Positions 26,974 through 33,705 of a DNA stretch of 33,705 bases are shown one piece after another. Position 1 is the stretch's first letter; each line of letters opens with the position of its first letter. The notes under the pieces are model-generated. The model worked only from the letters and a program-made list of their open reading frames with translations, had not been told where the DNA came from and searched no databases. Origin of the DNA: Curvibacter sp. (lineage in GTDB: Bacteria > Pseudomonadota > Gammaproteobacteria > Burkholderiales > Burkholderiaceae_C); contig JADCGR010000043.1 of NCBI GenBank assembly GCA_020248905.1, forward strand, positions 1-33,705. Direction: 5' to 3'. Both the position numbers and the translations under genes were made by a program.

Positions 26974-27104
26974 TATAATTTGTGGCTTCGCTGGGTTTCC
27001 CGGCATCCTAAGGGTTACCGCCACCCTGCCCTTTAAGGAAATCTGGCGAGGTGAGGCCCCCACTGCACGGGTGGCGGCCGTTTTCAAGAAAGCGAAGTGT
27101 CCTC
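26974..27104 (+). promoter_or_regulatory. Promoter and structured leader of rpmB-rpmG
   Basis: A consensus TATAAT lies at 26974-26979 with no good -35 box. The leader of about 120 nt holds the inverted repeat CCGCCACCC (27018-27026) and GGGTGGCGG (27069-27077), which would make a long-range hairpin ahead of the rpmB start. Ribosomal-protein operons are often controlled at the leader, so a feedback role is possible but unproven. Confidence 0.55.
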
Positions 27105-27338
27105 ATGGCACGCGTCTGCGAAGTCACGGGCAAGAAGCCCATGGTCGGGAACAACGTCTCCCACGCCAACAACAAAACCAAGCGCCGGTTCCTGCCTAAC
27201 CTGCAATACCGTCGTTTCTGGGTTGAATCCGAGAACCGCTGGGTTCGTCTGCGCGTGTCCGGCGCTGCCCTGCGCCTGATCGACAAGAACGGCATCGATT
27301 CCGTGCTCGCCGACCTGCGCGCACGTGGCCAAGCCTAA
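27105..27338 (+). CDS. rpmB: Ribosomal protein L28
   Basis: A 77-residue 50S subunit protein. [34 protein letters not shown] is the classic L28 start, and [20 protein letters not shown] the conserved end. The start is fixed by this consensus; the longer open frame upstream belongs to the leader. It does not carry the extra zinc-binding CxxC pairs. It is followed after 22 nt by rpmG, as in most bacteria. Confidence 0.97.
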   Translation: MARVCEVTGKKPMVGNNVSHANNKTKRRFLPNLQYRRFWVESENRWVRLRVSGAALRLIDKNGIDSVLADLRARGQA

Positions 27339-27360
27339 ACACTGAACCAGGAGCAGCACC

Positions 27361-27531
27361 ATGGCCACCAAAGGCGGACGCGAAAAGATCAAGCTGGAAT
27401 CCACGGCCGGTACCGGTCATTTCTACACGACCAGCAAGAACAAGAAGACCACGCCCGAGAAGATGTCGATCATGAAGTTCGACCCCAAGGCTCGCAAGCA
27501 TGTGGAGTACAAGGAAACCAAGCTGAAGTGA
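27361..27531 (+). CDS. rpmG: Ribosomal protein L33
   Basis: A 56-residue 50S subunit protein beginning [20 protein letters not shown] and continuing [21 protein letters not shown]. No CxxC zinc-binding cysteines are present, so it is the zinc-independent form. GGAGCAGCACC just before the ATG supplies a ribosome-binding site. It shares a transcript with rpmB and ends before a clear terminator. Confidence 0.97.
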   Translation: MATKGGREKIKLESTAGTGHFYTTSKNKKTTPEKMSIMKFDPKARKHVEYKETKLK

Positions 27532-27550
27532 TTCGGCCCTTTCCCTTGCC

Positions 27551-27580
27551 AGGCCCGCCTCGTGCGGGCCTTTTCTTCTT
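27551..27580 (+). terminator. Rho-independent terminator of rpmB-rpmG
   Basis: AGGCCCGC pairs with GCGGGCCT around a CTCGT loop and is followed by TTTTCTTCTT. It lies 20 nt after the rpmG stop codon. Between here and 27991 (over 400 nt) I see no gene; the stretch carries only short ORFs and a T6 run at 27912. Confidence 0.9.
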
Positions 27581-27991
27581 CGGAGCCCCAAACTGAAATC
27601 GAAAAGCGCCCCTGTTAATGCGACGTATTCTCATTTCCCTAAATGACACAGCAAACCACCAAAGACGGTGGAACGTTCCATGGCCGGCCCTGAGGACGAT
27701 CCGAACCAACCCTGCCTCAAAGCTCTGGTGGCAGGCACTGTCTTCCTAATCCCCAGCTGGGCCTACCCGCCAGGGGCAGCGCGGACCCCACCGGTCGGCA
27801 GATTGATTTTGAGCATCTGCGCAGCGTGACGGCTGCCCTGCTGCCGCGCGGCGATGCCAAGAAAGGGGCCGCCCACCGTAACCCAGCGAAGTGATGCTGC
27901 GCATCCGGGGGTTTTTTCGAGGTTACCGCTTGACTGACTGTTGATTGATCCCTTAGTCTCAAACCACTCCTTGCACTGAAAACGTGCCTCC
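27581..27991. other. Intergenic region ahead of the pilus operon
   Basis: About 410 nt with no convincing gene. A 49-codon ORF at 27680-27829 and antisense ORFs are judged chance. The segment just before fimT contains TTGACTGACTG and TTGATTGATC, two similar 10-bp units that may hold a promoter or regulator site. Base composition falls from here on. Confidence 0.4.
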
Positions 27992-28492
27992 ATGCGATTT
28001 GCTCAAAAGTCTGTTTCAGTTGGCTTTACCGTGATCGAATTAATGGTCGTCGTGGCCATTATGGCCATCATCGCAGGTATTGCCGCGCCAAACTTACGCG
28101 ATTGGGTCATTCGGAATAACATCGCCAGCATTACAACCGACCGTTTGGCGGCGATAAACTTTGCCCGGGCAGAGGCGGTAAGTAGTCGAAGAAATGTTTC
28201 ATTGTGCGCTCAAGGCTCTTGTGGCAGCTCAACTAATTGGAGCGGCGCAATAGCCGTGGTACAGGGAGCCTGTTCGACCACGGCGACAGTCATCAAAACC
28301 TTTGATGCGAGCTACCCCGGTTACGACGTCACCAGTTCAGTCAACTGCATAACTTTTTTGCCTGCGGGGACAACCGCCGCAGTGGGCGCCAGTATTTCGG
28401 CTTCTTTCTCTGGTAACACCGCCTTCAACAGAATGATCTGCATTTCCACTTTGGGGCGTCCTCGACTGATAAATGGGAGCTCTTGTTCATGA
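27992..28492 (+). CDS. fimT: FimT/GspH-type minor pilin
   Basis: A 166-residue prepilin-like protein. The leader ends GFTVIELMVVVAIMAIIAG: the prepilin peptidase cleaves after the glycine, and glutamate follows at mature position 5. A 20-residue hydrophobic helix comes next, then a GspH-like beta domain with NFARAEAVSSRRNVSLCAQG. Four cysteines may form disulfides. FimT-type pilins start pilus assembly and have been linked to DNA binding in some species. It is the first gene of the operon, and its stop overlaps the pilV start (ATGA). Confidence 0.85.
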   Translation: MRFAQKSVSVGFTVIELMVVVAIMAIIAGIAAPNLRDWVIRNNIASITTDRLAAINFARAEAVSSRRNVSLCAQGSCGSSTNWSGAIAVVQGACSTTATVIKTFDASYPGYDVTSSVNCITFLPAGTTAAVGASISASFSGNTAFNRMICISTLGRPRLINGSSCS

Positions 28493-28995
28493 GCCGCTCT
28501 TTGTTGCACTCGAAGCCTGGTCTGAGGTTCTGCAGCGCTTTCAAGATGCAGGGTCTGTCTATGATTGAAATATTGGTCACCATGGTCATCACGGTCATCG
28601 TTTTGTTAGGTTTGGTCGGTACACAAACCTATTCATTTCGTATGCAATCGGTGGCCTCTTACCAAACAGCTGCGGCTTTGCTCGCGTCCGATTTGGCAGA
28701 TCGCATGCGCGCTAATTCGGCGGCAGCAAAAGATTTCACGAACAAACCCTATGCGCCAGCCACTATGCCTACAACTGAGGTCAGCTGTACGGCTTGTGCC
28801 GCAGATCAGCAAGCTAAAAATGATCTGGTTCGGTGGAACGCCGAACTTGGGCGTTCGTTACCGGAAGGTAGCGGCACTGTGTCCTTCGACACCGTCAACT
28901 CTGTCTACAATATCAAAGTTTCATGGACTCAGCCTGGCACAGAGGGCCAGACAACGGGGCAGAATCGCGAGTTCAACTTCAGCTTGATTCCTTAG
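28489..28995 (+). CDS. pilV: Minor pilin PilV
   Basis: A 168-residue prepilin. A basic leader ends at QGLSMIEILVTMVITVIVLLGLVGTQT; cleavage after glycine leaves L-S-M-I-E, with the position-5 glutamate. The tail includes SCTACAAD, ALLASDLADRMRANS and a C-terminal NIKVSWTQPG segment, all familiar in PilV proteins. It belongs to the minor-pilin complex that primes pilus assembly. The ATG at 28489 overlaps the fimT stop and is preferred over TTG at 28483. Confidence 0.85.
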   Translation: MSRSLLHSKPGLRFCSAFKMQGLSMIEILVTMVITVIVLLGLVGTQTYSFRMQSVASYQTAAALLASDLADRMRANSAAAKDFTNKPYAPATMPTTEVSCTACAADQQAKNDLVRWNAELGRSLPEGSGTVSFDTVNSVYNIKVSWTQPGTEGQTTGQNREFNFSLIP

Positions 28996-29002
28996 GTGCC
29001 AT

Positions 29003-29887
29003 ATGTCTCGACAACAGCGTCCTGGCAACAAACATCGATCTGGCCACACTCTCGTGGAGCTGCTGGTGGCCTTGACCATCGGTCTGGTCATCAGTCTTGC
29101 GGTGGCCGCTTTGTACTCCAGCACCAATGCGAGCAAGCAAGCTTTTGATGATGTGACAGTTTTACGTGATTCTGCTCGGGCCGCGTTGCAGCTCATGGGC
29201 GAACAAATTCGCACTGCGGGCTACGGCTTGCTAGACTCCACGGGAAAAAATGTTTTCCAGGGCAGCGCCAGAACAGGTCAGGCGGCGGCAGATGCGTATG
29301 GGTTCCCTATTTTTGGTTGCTCAACCGGCTTTTCCACCGACGCGCCTGACACTAATTGTGCTTCTTCCGGCAACAGCCCGGCTTTTTCCGTGGCTTACCA
29401 GGCCGAAGCTGGTAGTGACTTACGTGATTGCGAGGGTAATCAAGGCAGTGATCTGGGCGCTAGCGGCTATGTGCGCACCGGGTTTACTGCCCCGGCTAAT
29501 TCCAAGCTGGTGATGAGCTCTTTTCGGCTAAGTGGTCAGCAGCTTCAGTGCCAGGGCAGTGGCGCCAGCTGGCAGGTCATTGTTGATAACGTGGTTTCTT
29601 TCACGGTCGAATACGGTGTCGATACGGATAAAAACTTGGGTCAGCCCAGTGAAGCCGCGCGCTCTGTCAACGAATGGAGTGCGGCCGGACCTTCGTCCCC
29701 TGCTGACTGGGCCGATGTCGTCGCGGTGCGCTTATGCATTGTCTTGCAGTCGGCACCTGGTGCCGGGGTGAGCAATACCAGCTATACCAACTGCAGTGGA
29801 GCTAATACAAACGGAGCTGACAATCGTGTTTATCAGCGTCTTACATCGACAGTGCAAATCAGAAATATTCGTCCAGCTGTTTCATGA
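29003..29887 (+). CDS. pilW: Minor pilin PilW
   Basis: A 294-residue prepilin. A short leader ends at RSGHTLVELLVALTIGLVISLAVAAL, with cleavage after glycine and glutamate at mature position 5. The large C-terminal domain contains GEQIRTAGYGLLDS, YGVDTDKNLGQPSEAARSVNEWS and VVAVRLCIVLQS, the layout of PilW. It completes the pseudopilin-like trimer of PilV, PilW and PilX that carries the tip protein PilY1. It starts 7 nt after the pilV stop and overlaps pilX by 4 nt. Confidence 0.85.
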   Translation: MSRQQRPGNKHRSGHTLVELLVALTIGLVISLAVAALYSSTNASKQAFDDVTVLRDSARAALQLMGEQIRTAGYGLLDSTGKNVFQGSARTGQAAADAYGFPIFGCSTGFSTDAPDTNCASSGNSPAFSVAYQAEAGSDLRDCEGNQGSDLGASGYVRTGFTAPANSKLVMSSFRLSGQQLQCQGSGASWQVIVDNVVSFTVEYGVDTDKNLGQPSEAARSVNEWSAAGPSSPADWADVVAVRLCIVLQSAPGAGVSNTSYTNCSGANTNGADNRVYQRLTSTVQIRNIRPAVS

Positions 29888-30369
29888 TGACTTCCATGAC
29901 GAAACTTTCGCATAGCGCCACCTCTGGCAAAGCACAACGGGGCGTAACCTTGGTCGTTACCTTGATTATTCTCGTCGCCATGATGTTGACGGTGAGTGCC
30001 AGCCTTCGATCAAACACGATCCAAGAGCGCATTGCAGGTAATACGCGCGCTTATCAAAATGCGTTTCAGGCGGCGGAAAGCGCTTTGAGAAATTGCGAAG
30101 ACAGAATTTTGAATCCACCAGCCGCCGGTCTGCCGACGCAGATCATTAGCACGAGCGCTACGGGGACCGCTGGTGAGCGCTGGAATACACCAACATGGTG
30201 GGGCACCAACAAAATAATCGTCACTCTGCACAGCAGTGACAACACGACTACGGCCGAGTGTTTAATCGAGGAAGTATCGTTCGGTGGTAGCATGGGTTAC
30301 TACGTGACCGCACGTGGAGTCACCGGGGCCGGTGAGACTTTTGTTCAGTCGGTATTGGCACCAGAATAA
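29884..30369 (+). CDS. pilX: Minor pilin PilX
   Basis: A 161-residue prepilin-like protein. The leader ends at QRGVTLVVTLIILVAMMLTVSASLRSNTIQERIAG, and the mature chain lacks glutamate at position 5, as expected for PilX/GspK-type tip components. AFQAAESALRNCED is the family block after the membrane helix. It caps the minor-pilin complex. The start overlaps the pilW stop (ATGATGA), and the two ATGs at 29884 and 29887 are both usable. Confidence 0.83.
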   Translation: MMTSMTKLSHSATSGKAQRGVTLVVTLIILVAMMLTVSASLRSNTIQERIAGNTRAYQNAFQAAESALRNCEDRILNPPAAGLPTQIISTSATGTAGERWNTPTWWGTNKIIVTLHSSDNTTTAECLIEEVSFGGSMGYYVTARGVTGAGETFVQSVLAPE

Positions 30370-30389
30370 AGCCTACGAAGGAGACAACC

Positions 30390-33300
30390 ATGACCCTTGC
30401 TTTGTTTTCGCGCGTCTGGGGAGCTTGCGGGCTTTTGCTGGCCTTTAGTGCTCAGGCTCAAACCCCGCAACAACGTCCCGTAACGCTGGTGGGTGATCCG
30501 CCGCCGAATATTGTTGTGACCCTGGATGATTCTGGAAGTATGGGTGCAACCCAGCTACTTATCCCCGGGCGAACACCACCCAACGCCCAGATTCGACAGA
30601 GATCTCCCGCTGTCAACGCCTTGTATTACGACTTTACCCGACGTTATCAACCCTGGATCAAACCCGATGGCACGCGTTGCACCGCCGCAAATCCGAACGC
30701 TGTTTTGACTGAGGGCCGTTTCGGTTGCGGTACCGGCTACAACGCCGGCGCTGCTGGCGCGACAACCAATCTAAGCACCCTGCCAGATACGGCATATTGG
30801 CGCTACAACAGTGGCAGTTATAACGTTAACGCTAATTATACGTTTGTGCAAATTGGTGCCATGCCGGCCGCCACGACTTTCCCGCGTCCGGCAACACGAA
30901 CCGACTGCGTGACGAGCCCCGGGGTGTGTACCCGTGCTGAAGAATTACAGAACTATGCGAACTGGCACCAGTACTACCGAACCAGCATGCTCATGGCGCG
31001 GGGTGCCCTGGGTGAGGCGTTTTATGACTTGAGCCCCGACTACCGGGTTGGTTATGCGCTGCTGTCTGTTTCTACAACCACTATTAACGGCCAAACATAC
31101 GATAGGCTACGCCAAGGTGTTGGTGCGTTTACGGGAACACAAAAAGAAAACTGGTACAAAGGCATTTACAACACGGTAGCTGGAGGGGGGACTCCCCTCA
31201 TCTCGCTTACCCGCGAGGTTAGTGACTATTTTCTGCGCACCGATAACGGCGGGCCGTGGGGCTTTAACCCACCATCTAATGCCGCTGGTACCCAGTACAC
31301 CTGCCGCCGGAATTTCCACATTTTGATGACCGATGGCGTTTGGGGCGATTCGCGGTTTAACCCCCCTCCCACGGCCTTGGGGGGGGCGGGCACCGACGTC
31401 GATGGTACGGAGGTGGCCTTACCCGATGGATCGACCTACACGCCTGGCCCACCGTACCGGGATTGTAACGTTGGTGTTTGCGCACCCAATCGCGGTTTTT
31501 TGGCCGATGCCGGGTTTTATTACTGGAGTCGTGACCTAAGACCGGATATGACCAATAACCTCAGTCCGACCGCGACCAACTCGGCCACGTGGCAGCACTT
31601 GGTCACCTACACCATAGGCCTTGGGCAGAATGGCAACATCAACAGCGGTAATATCGCCAACATCTACGCCGGCACTGCTAATTGGGGCAGTAACGCGATT
31701 GACGATCTATGGCACATGGCCATCAATGGTCGTGGTCAGTATTTTGCTGCCCAAGACCCGGTTTCCTTCGGGCAAAGTTTTCGAGCTGCACTGGCCGATA
31801 TTGCGCGACAACAAGGACGAACCGCCGGTACCGGTGTTGGCCGGTCAACGGCCAGCGGCATGGCTGAAAATCTTTACCTGAGTTCTTTTACTTCCAACAT
31901 CTGGTCGGGCGATATTCAGGGTCTGTCGGTGAACTCCAGTGTGTCGCCACCTACTACTGCCGAACTTTGGCTCGCTTCCAAAAGAATGCCTGCGCCGGCC
32001 AACCGTCAGCTCTTTACTCACAACGGCACGAATGGTGTTGCTTTTACCTGGGCAAACCTAACAAGCACGCAAAAAGGCAGCTTTAGCAATGACGAAGCTG
32101 CTTTTAATTTTATTCGCGGTGTTTGGACCCTGGAGCAACAGTTCATGCCCGTGCCTTTGGATCCGAGCGATGCCGCTAACGCTGCGCATAAGTATCGTAG
32201 TCGTGAAACTATCAGCCGCACCCCTGCAGAAATTGCCGCAGGCGTTAACCCGGTGAACCTGGTTGGGGGTATCTTAGGGTCGCGCCCAGTGCTGCACAAA
32301 GCCGGGGGAACCGAGCCCGATGTTCTGTATGTCGCCTCCACCGCTGGCATGTTGCATGCCTTTGGGGCCAGTAACGGCGTTGAGCTATTCGCTTATGTAC
32401 CCGGCATGATTTACGACAATTTGTTTAAGAGCACACGACCGGACTATAACGACAGCGTAAATTTTAACCGCTTGGTGGACGGCACACCTGCCATTCAACA
32501 GGTCGATGGTGTTTCCTACCTGGTAAGCAGCCTGGGAACGGCCGGCAAAGGGATTTACGCCCTCAATGTGAGCCAGCCGTCCACTTTCGGTGCTGGCAAG
32601 GTTTTGTGGGAGAAAACCACCGGCAGCGGCTCGGACTTTTCCAGTCATTTAGGATACGCCATCACGGAAGGAAGAATCGTCAAGGTTTATGATTCCAGTG
32701 TGCCCAGCGGCAGCCGTGTGGTGGTGTTACTGCCTAACGGGGTGGACAGTACCGACAAAAAGGCCGGCGTGTTTGTGATTGATGCGTCAACGGGTGCCTT
32801 GGTTAGGTACATTAACACCAACGTCGGTTCTAGCACCCTACCCAATGGTTTGACGGGTGTATCAATACGCACTAACCCGGACGGTTACTTACAGTACGCC
32901 TATGGTGGCGATATACAGGGCAATGTGTGGAAGTTTGACTTTACCAGCACGAACAGCAGCGACTGGAAAATCCTGTTTAGTGGTGTCAATGGGTCTCCCC
33001 TGTTTTCCAGCAATAAGCCCATTACCGTCCCCATCGCCATTGGTGCCCGCTTTTCTGACCAAAGCCAGGGGGTCATGTTGTACTGGGGCTCGGGGAGGTT
33101 ATTGACCAGTGTCGATGCTGACAACACGGATACTCAAACTTTCTTTGCGCTGTGGGACAATGACAGTACCATAGTTAGCAGCCTGAGTGAACTGAAGCAG
33201 CAGACTTTGACGGACAACCTAGACGGGACCTTTGTAACTTCGGGTAGTACGGTCAACTATGGCACCCAGCGCGGTTGGTATATGAACTTTCTACAAGGGG

Positions 33301-33680
33301 GTGAGCGTACTTTGGTCGGTGCAATACCAAGAAAAAACACCGTATTGTTTGAAACTTACCGCCCCAGTAATGAATTTTGTCAGGCCTCTGGTTCCGGGAG
33401 TGCTCTGTATTCCATAGGACTGCAGAATGGTAAAACTTATCATTCTTTCGATGTCAATAACGACGGGGTGTTTGATTTTTCTGCCCGACTGACCGCGACG
33501 GGAAATAACTACGTGACTGACAAAAATAACGGCAACCCGTATTTCTTTAAAGAAGGCAGCACCGCAGCATCCGCAGGCGGAAATCAAAATTGCTTCGGGC
33601 CTAACGGACAGGTGGTTAGCTGCAATGACGGAGGCGGCGGCGTCTTGCGTCGAGTGCGCTGGCGCGAGTTGATTCGGTAG
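30390..33680 (+). CDS. pilY1: Type IV pilus tip-associated protein PilY1
   Basis: A large exported adhesin-like protein of 1096 residues with a signal peptide ending SAQAQ. The N-terminal von Willebrand A-type part holds the metal site DDSGSMG (D46, S48, S50) and the typical AVNALYYDFTRRYQPW. The C-terminal half has beta-propeller repeats (DVLYVASTAGMLHAFGASNGVELFAYVPG, KGIYALNVSQPSTF, YGGDIQGNVWKFDF), and an EF-hand-like calcium loop DVNNDGVFD at 33450-33476. PilY1 controls pilus extension and adhesion and is usually last in the minor-pilin operon. A good ribosome-binding site, AAGGAG, lies before the ATG. The gene appears complete; its stop lies at 33678-33680. Confidence 0.9.
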   Translation: MTLALFSRVWGACGLLLAFSAQAQTPQQRPVTLVGDPPPNIVVTLDDSGSMGATQLLIPGRTPPNAQIRQRSPAVNALYYDFTRRYQPWIKPDGTRCTAANPNAVLTEGRFGCGTGYNAGAAGATTNLSTLPDTAYWRYNSGSYNVNANYTFVQIGAMPAATTFPRPATRTDCVTSPGVCTRAEELQNYANWHQYYRTSMLMARGALGEAFYDLSPDYRVGYALLSVSTTTINGQTYDRLRQGVGAFTGTQKENWYKGIYNTVAGGGTPLISLTREVSDYFLRTDNGGPWGFNPPSNAAGTQYTCRRNFHILMTDGVWGDSRFNPPPTALGGAGTDVDGTEVALPDGSTYTPGPPYRDCNVGVCAPNRGFLADAGFYYWSRDLRPDMTNNLSPTATNSATWQHLVTYTIGLGQNGNINSGNIANIYAGTANWGSNAIDDLWHMAINGRGQYFAAQDPVSFGQSFRAALADIARQQGRTAGTGVGRSTASGMAENLYLSSFTSNIWSGDIQGLSVNSSVSPPTTAELWLASKRMPAPANRQLFTHNGTNGVAFTWANLTSTQKGSFSNDEAAFNFIRGVWTLEQQFMPVPLDPSDAANAAHKYRSRETISRTPAEIAAGVNPVNLVGGILGSRPVLHKAGGTEPDVLYVASTAGMLHAFGASNGVELFAYVPGMIYDNLFKSTRPDYNDSVNFNRLVDGTPAIQQVDGVSYLVSSLGTAGKGIYALNVSQPSTFGAGKVLWEKTTGSGSDFSSHLGYAITEGRIVKVYDSSVPSGSRVVVLLPNGVDSTDKKAGVFVIDASTGALVRYINTNVGSSTLPNGLTGVSIRTNPDGYLQYAYGGDIQGNVWKFDFTSTNSSDWKILFSGVNGSPLFSSNKPITVPIAIGARFSDQSQGVMLYWGSGRLLTSVDADNTDTQTFFALWDNDSTIVSSLSELKQQTLTDNLDGTFVTSGSTVNYGTQRGWYMNFLQGGERTLVGAIPRKNTVLFETYRPSNEFCQASGSGSALYSIGLQNGKTYHSFDVNNDGVFDFSARLTATGNNYVTDKNNGNPYFFKEGSTAASAGGNQNCFGPNGQVVSCNDGGGGVLRRVRWRELIR

Positions 33681-33683
33681 TGT

Positions 33684-33703
33684 GGGGGGGGGGGGGGGGG
33701 GGG
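33684..33703. other. Run of 20 G at window end
   Basis: The last bases are a 20-nt homopolymer of G followed by AA. It directly follows the pilY1 stop. This looks like a sequencing or assembly artefact at a contig edge (no-signal calls appear as G in two-colour chemistry), not biology. Confidence 0.7.
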
Positions 33704-33705
33704 AA

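Noticed and set aside
27680-27829. 49-codon ORF in the gap before fimT
   Set aside because: No ribosome-binding site, no recognised motif and no clear codon bias; likely chance.

Overview
This window looks like chromosomal DNA from a betaproteobacterium, most likely a member of the Comamonadaceae (Burkholderiales). The grounds are high GC content, the character of the housekeeping proteins (ValS, bimodular QueF, CysM, TruC), and three copies of a GGAACCGGCTTTGCCGGG-type intergenic repeat that I recall from that family. No phage, transposase, integrase, CRISPR array or rRNA is visible. Assignments rest on reading motifs and alignments from memory; no database search was run.

Layout. (1) 1-2060: a tRNA-Leu(CAA) on the minus strand with its terminator, then cysM, a zinc-ribbon Nudix hydrolase and a TusA-family protein on the plus strand. 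(2) 2126-8819, minus strand: galU and valS, then upstream of them a VOC dioxygenase, an FAD aromatic monooxygenase and a DUF2783 protein that form a small catabolic operon. (3) 8951-12906: a SulP transporter convergent with truC; truC is divergent from yaaA-queF and shares start-codon bases with yaaA. (4) 12918-19796: a dienoyl-CoA-isomerase-like crotonase overlapping dinB, a small exported molybdopterin-domain-like protein, an L-lactate-dehydrogenase-type flavoprotein, a 6-phosphofructokinase, a candidate 37-residue ORF, a 3-hydroxyisobutyrate-dehydrogenase-like enzyme and a bacteriohemerythrin. (5) 19812-25708: argH, a decayed LytS/LytR-type two-component locus, lolA, ftsK and a Crp/Fnr-family regulator. 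(6) 25859-27531: trxB and the ribosomal pair rpmB-rpmG. (7) 27992-33680: a type IV pilus minor-pilin operon (fimT-pilV-pilW-pilX-pilY1) with clearly lower GC, after which the window ends in a run of 20 G.

How the genes work together. Likely operons are cysM-nudix, VOC-FAD monooxygenase-DUF2783, yaaA-queF, dinB-crotonase, argH-hemerythrin-dehydrogenase, crp-ftsK-lolA, rpmB-rpmG and the five pilus genes. The pilus operon should supply the priming complex and tip adhesin of a type IV pilus whose other parts lie elsewhere.

I did not find a convincing wholly new system. The most informative observations are the two-component locus apparently collapsed by an internal deletion, the three intergenic repeats that each lie directly behind a stop codon in the same relative orientation, a possible unannotated small protein, and the compact ring-hydroxylation module of unknown substrate.
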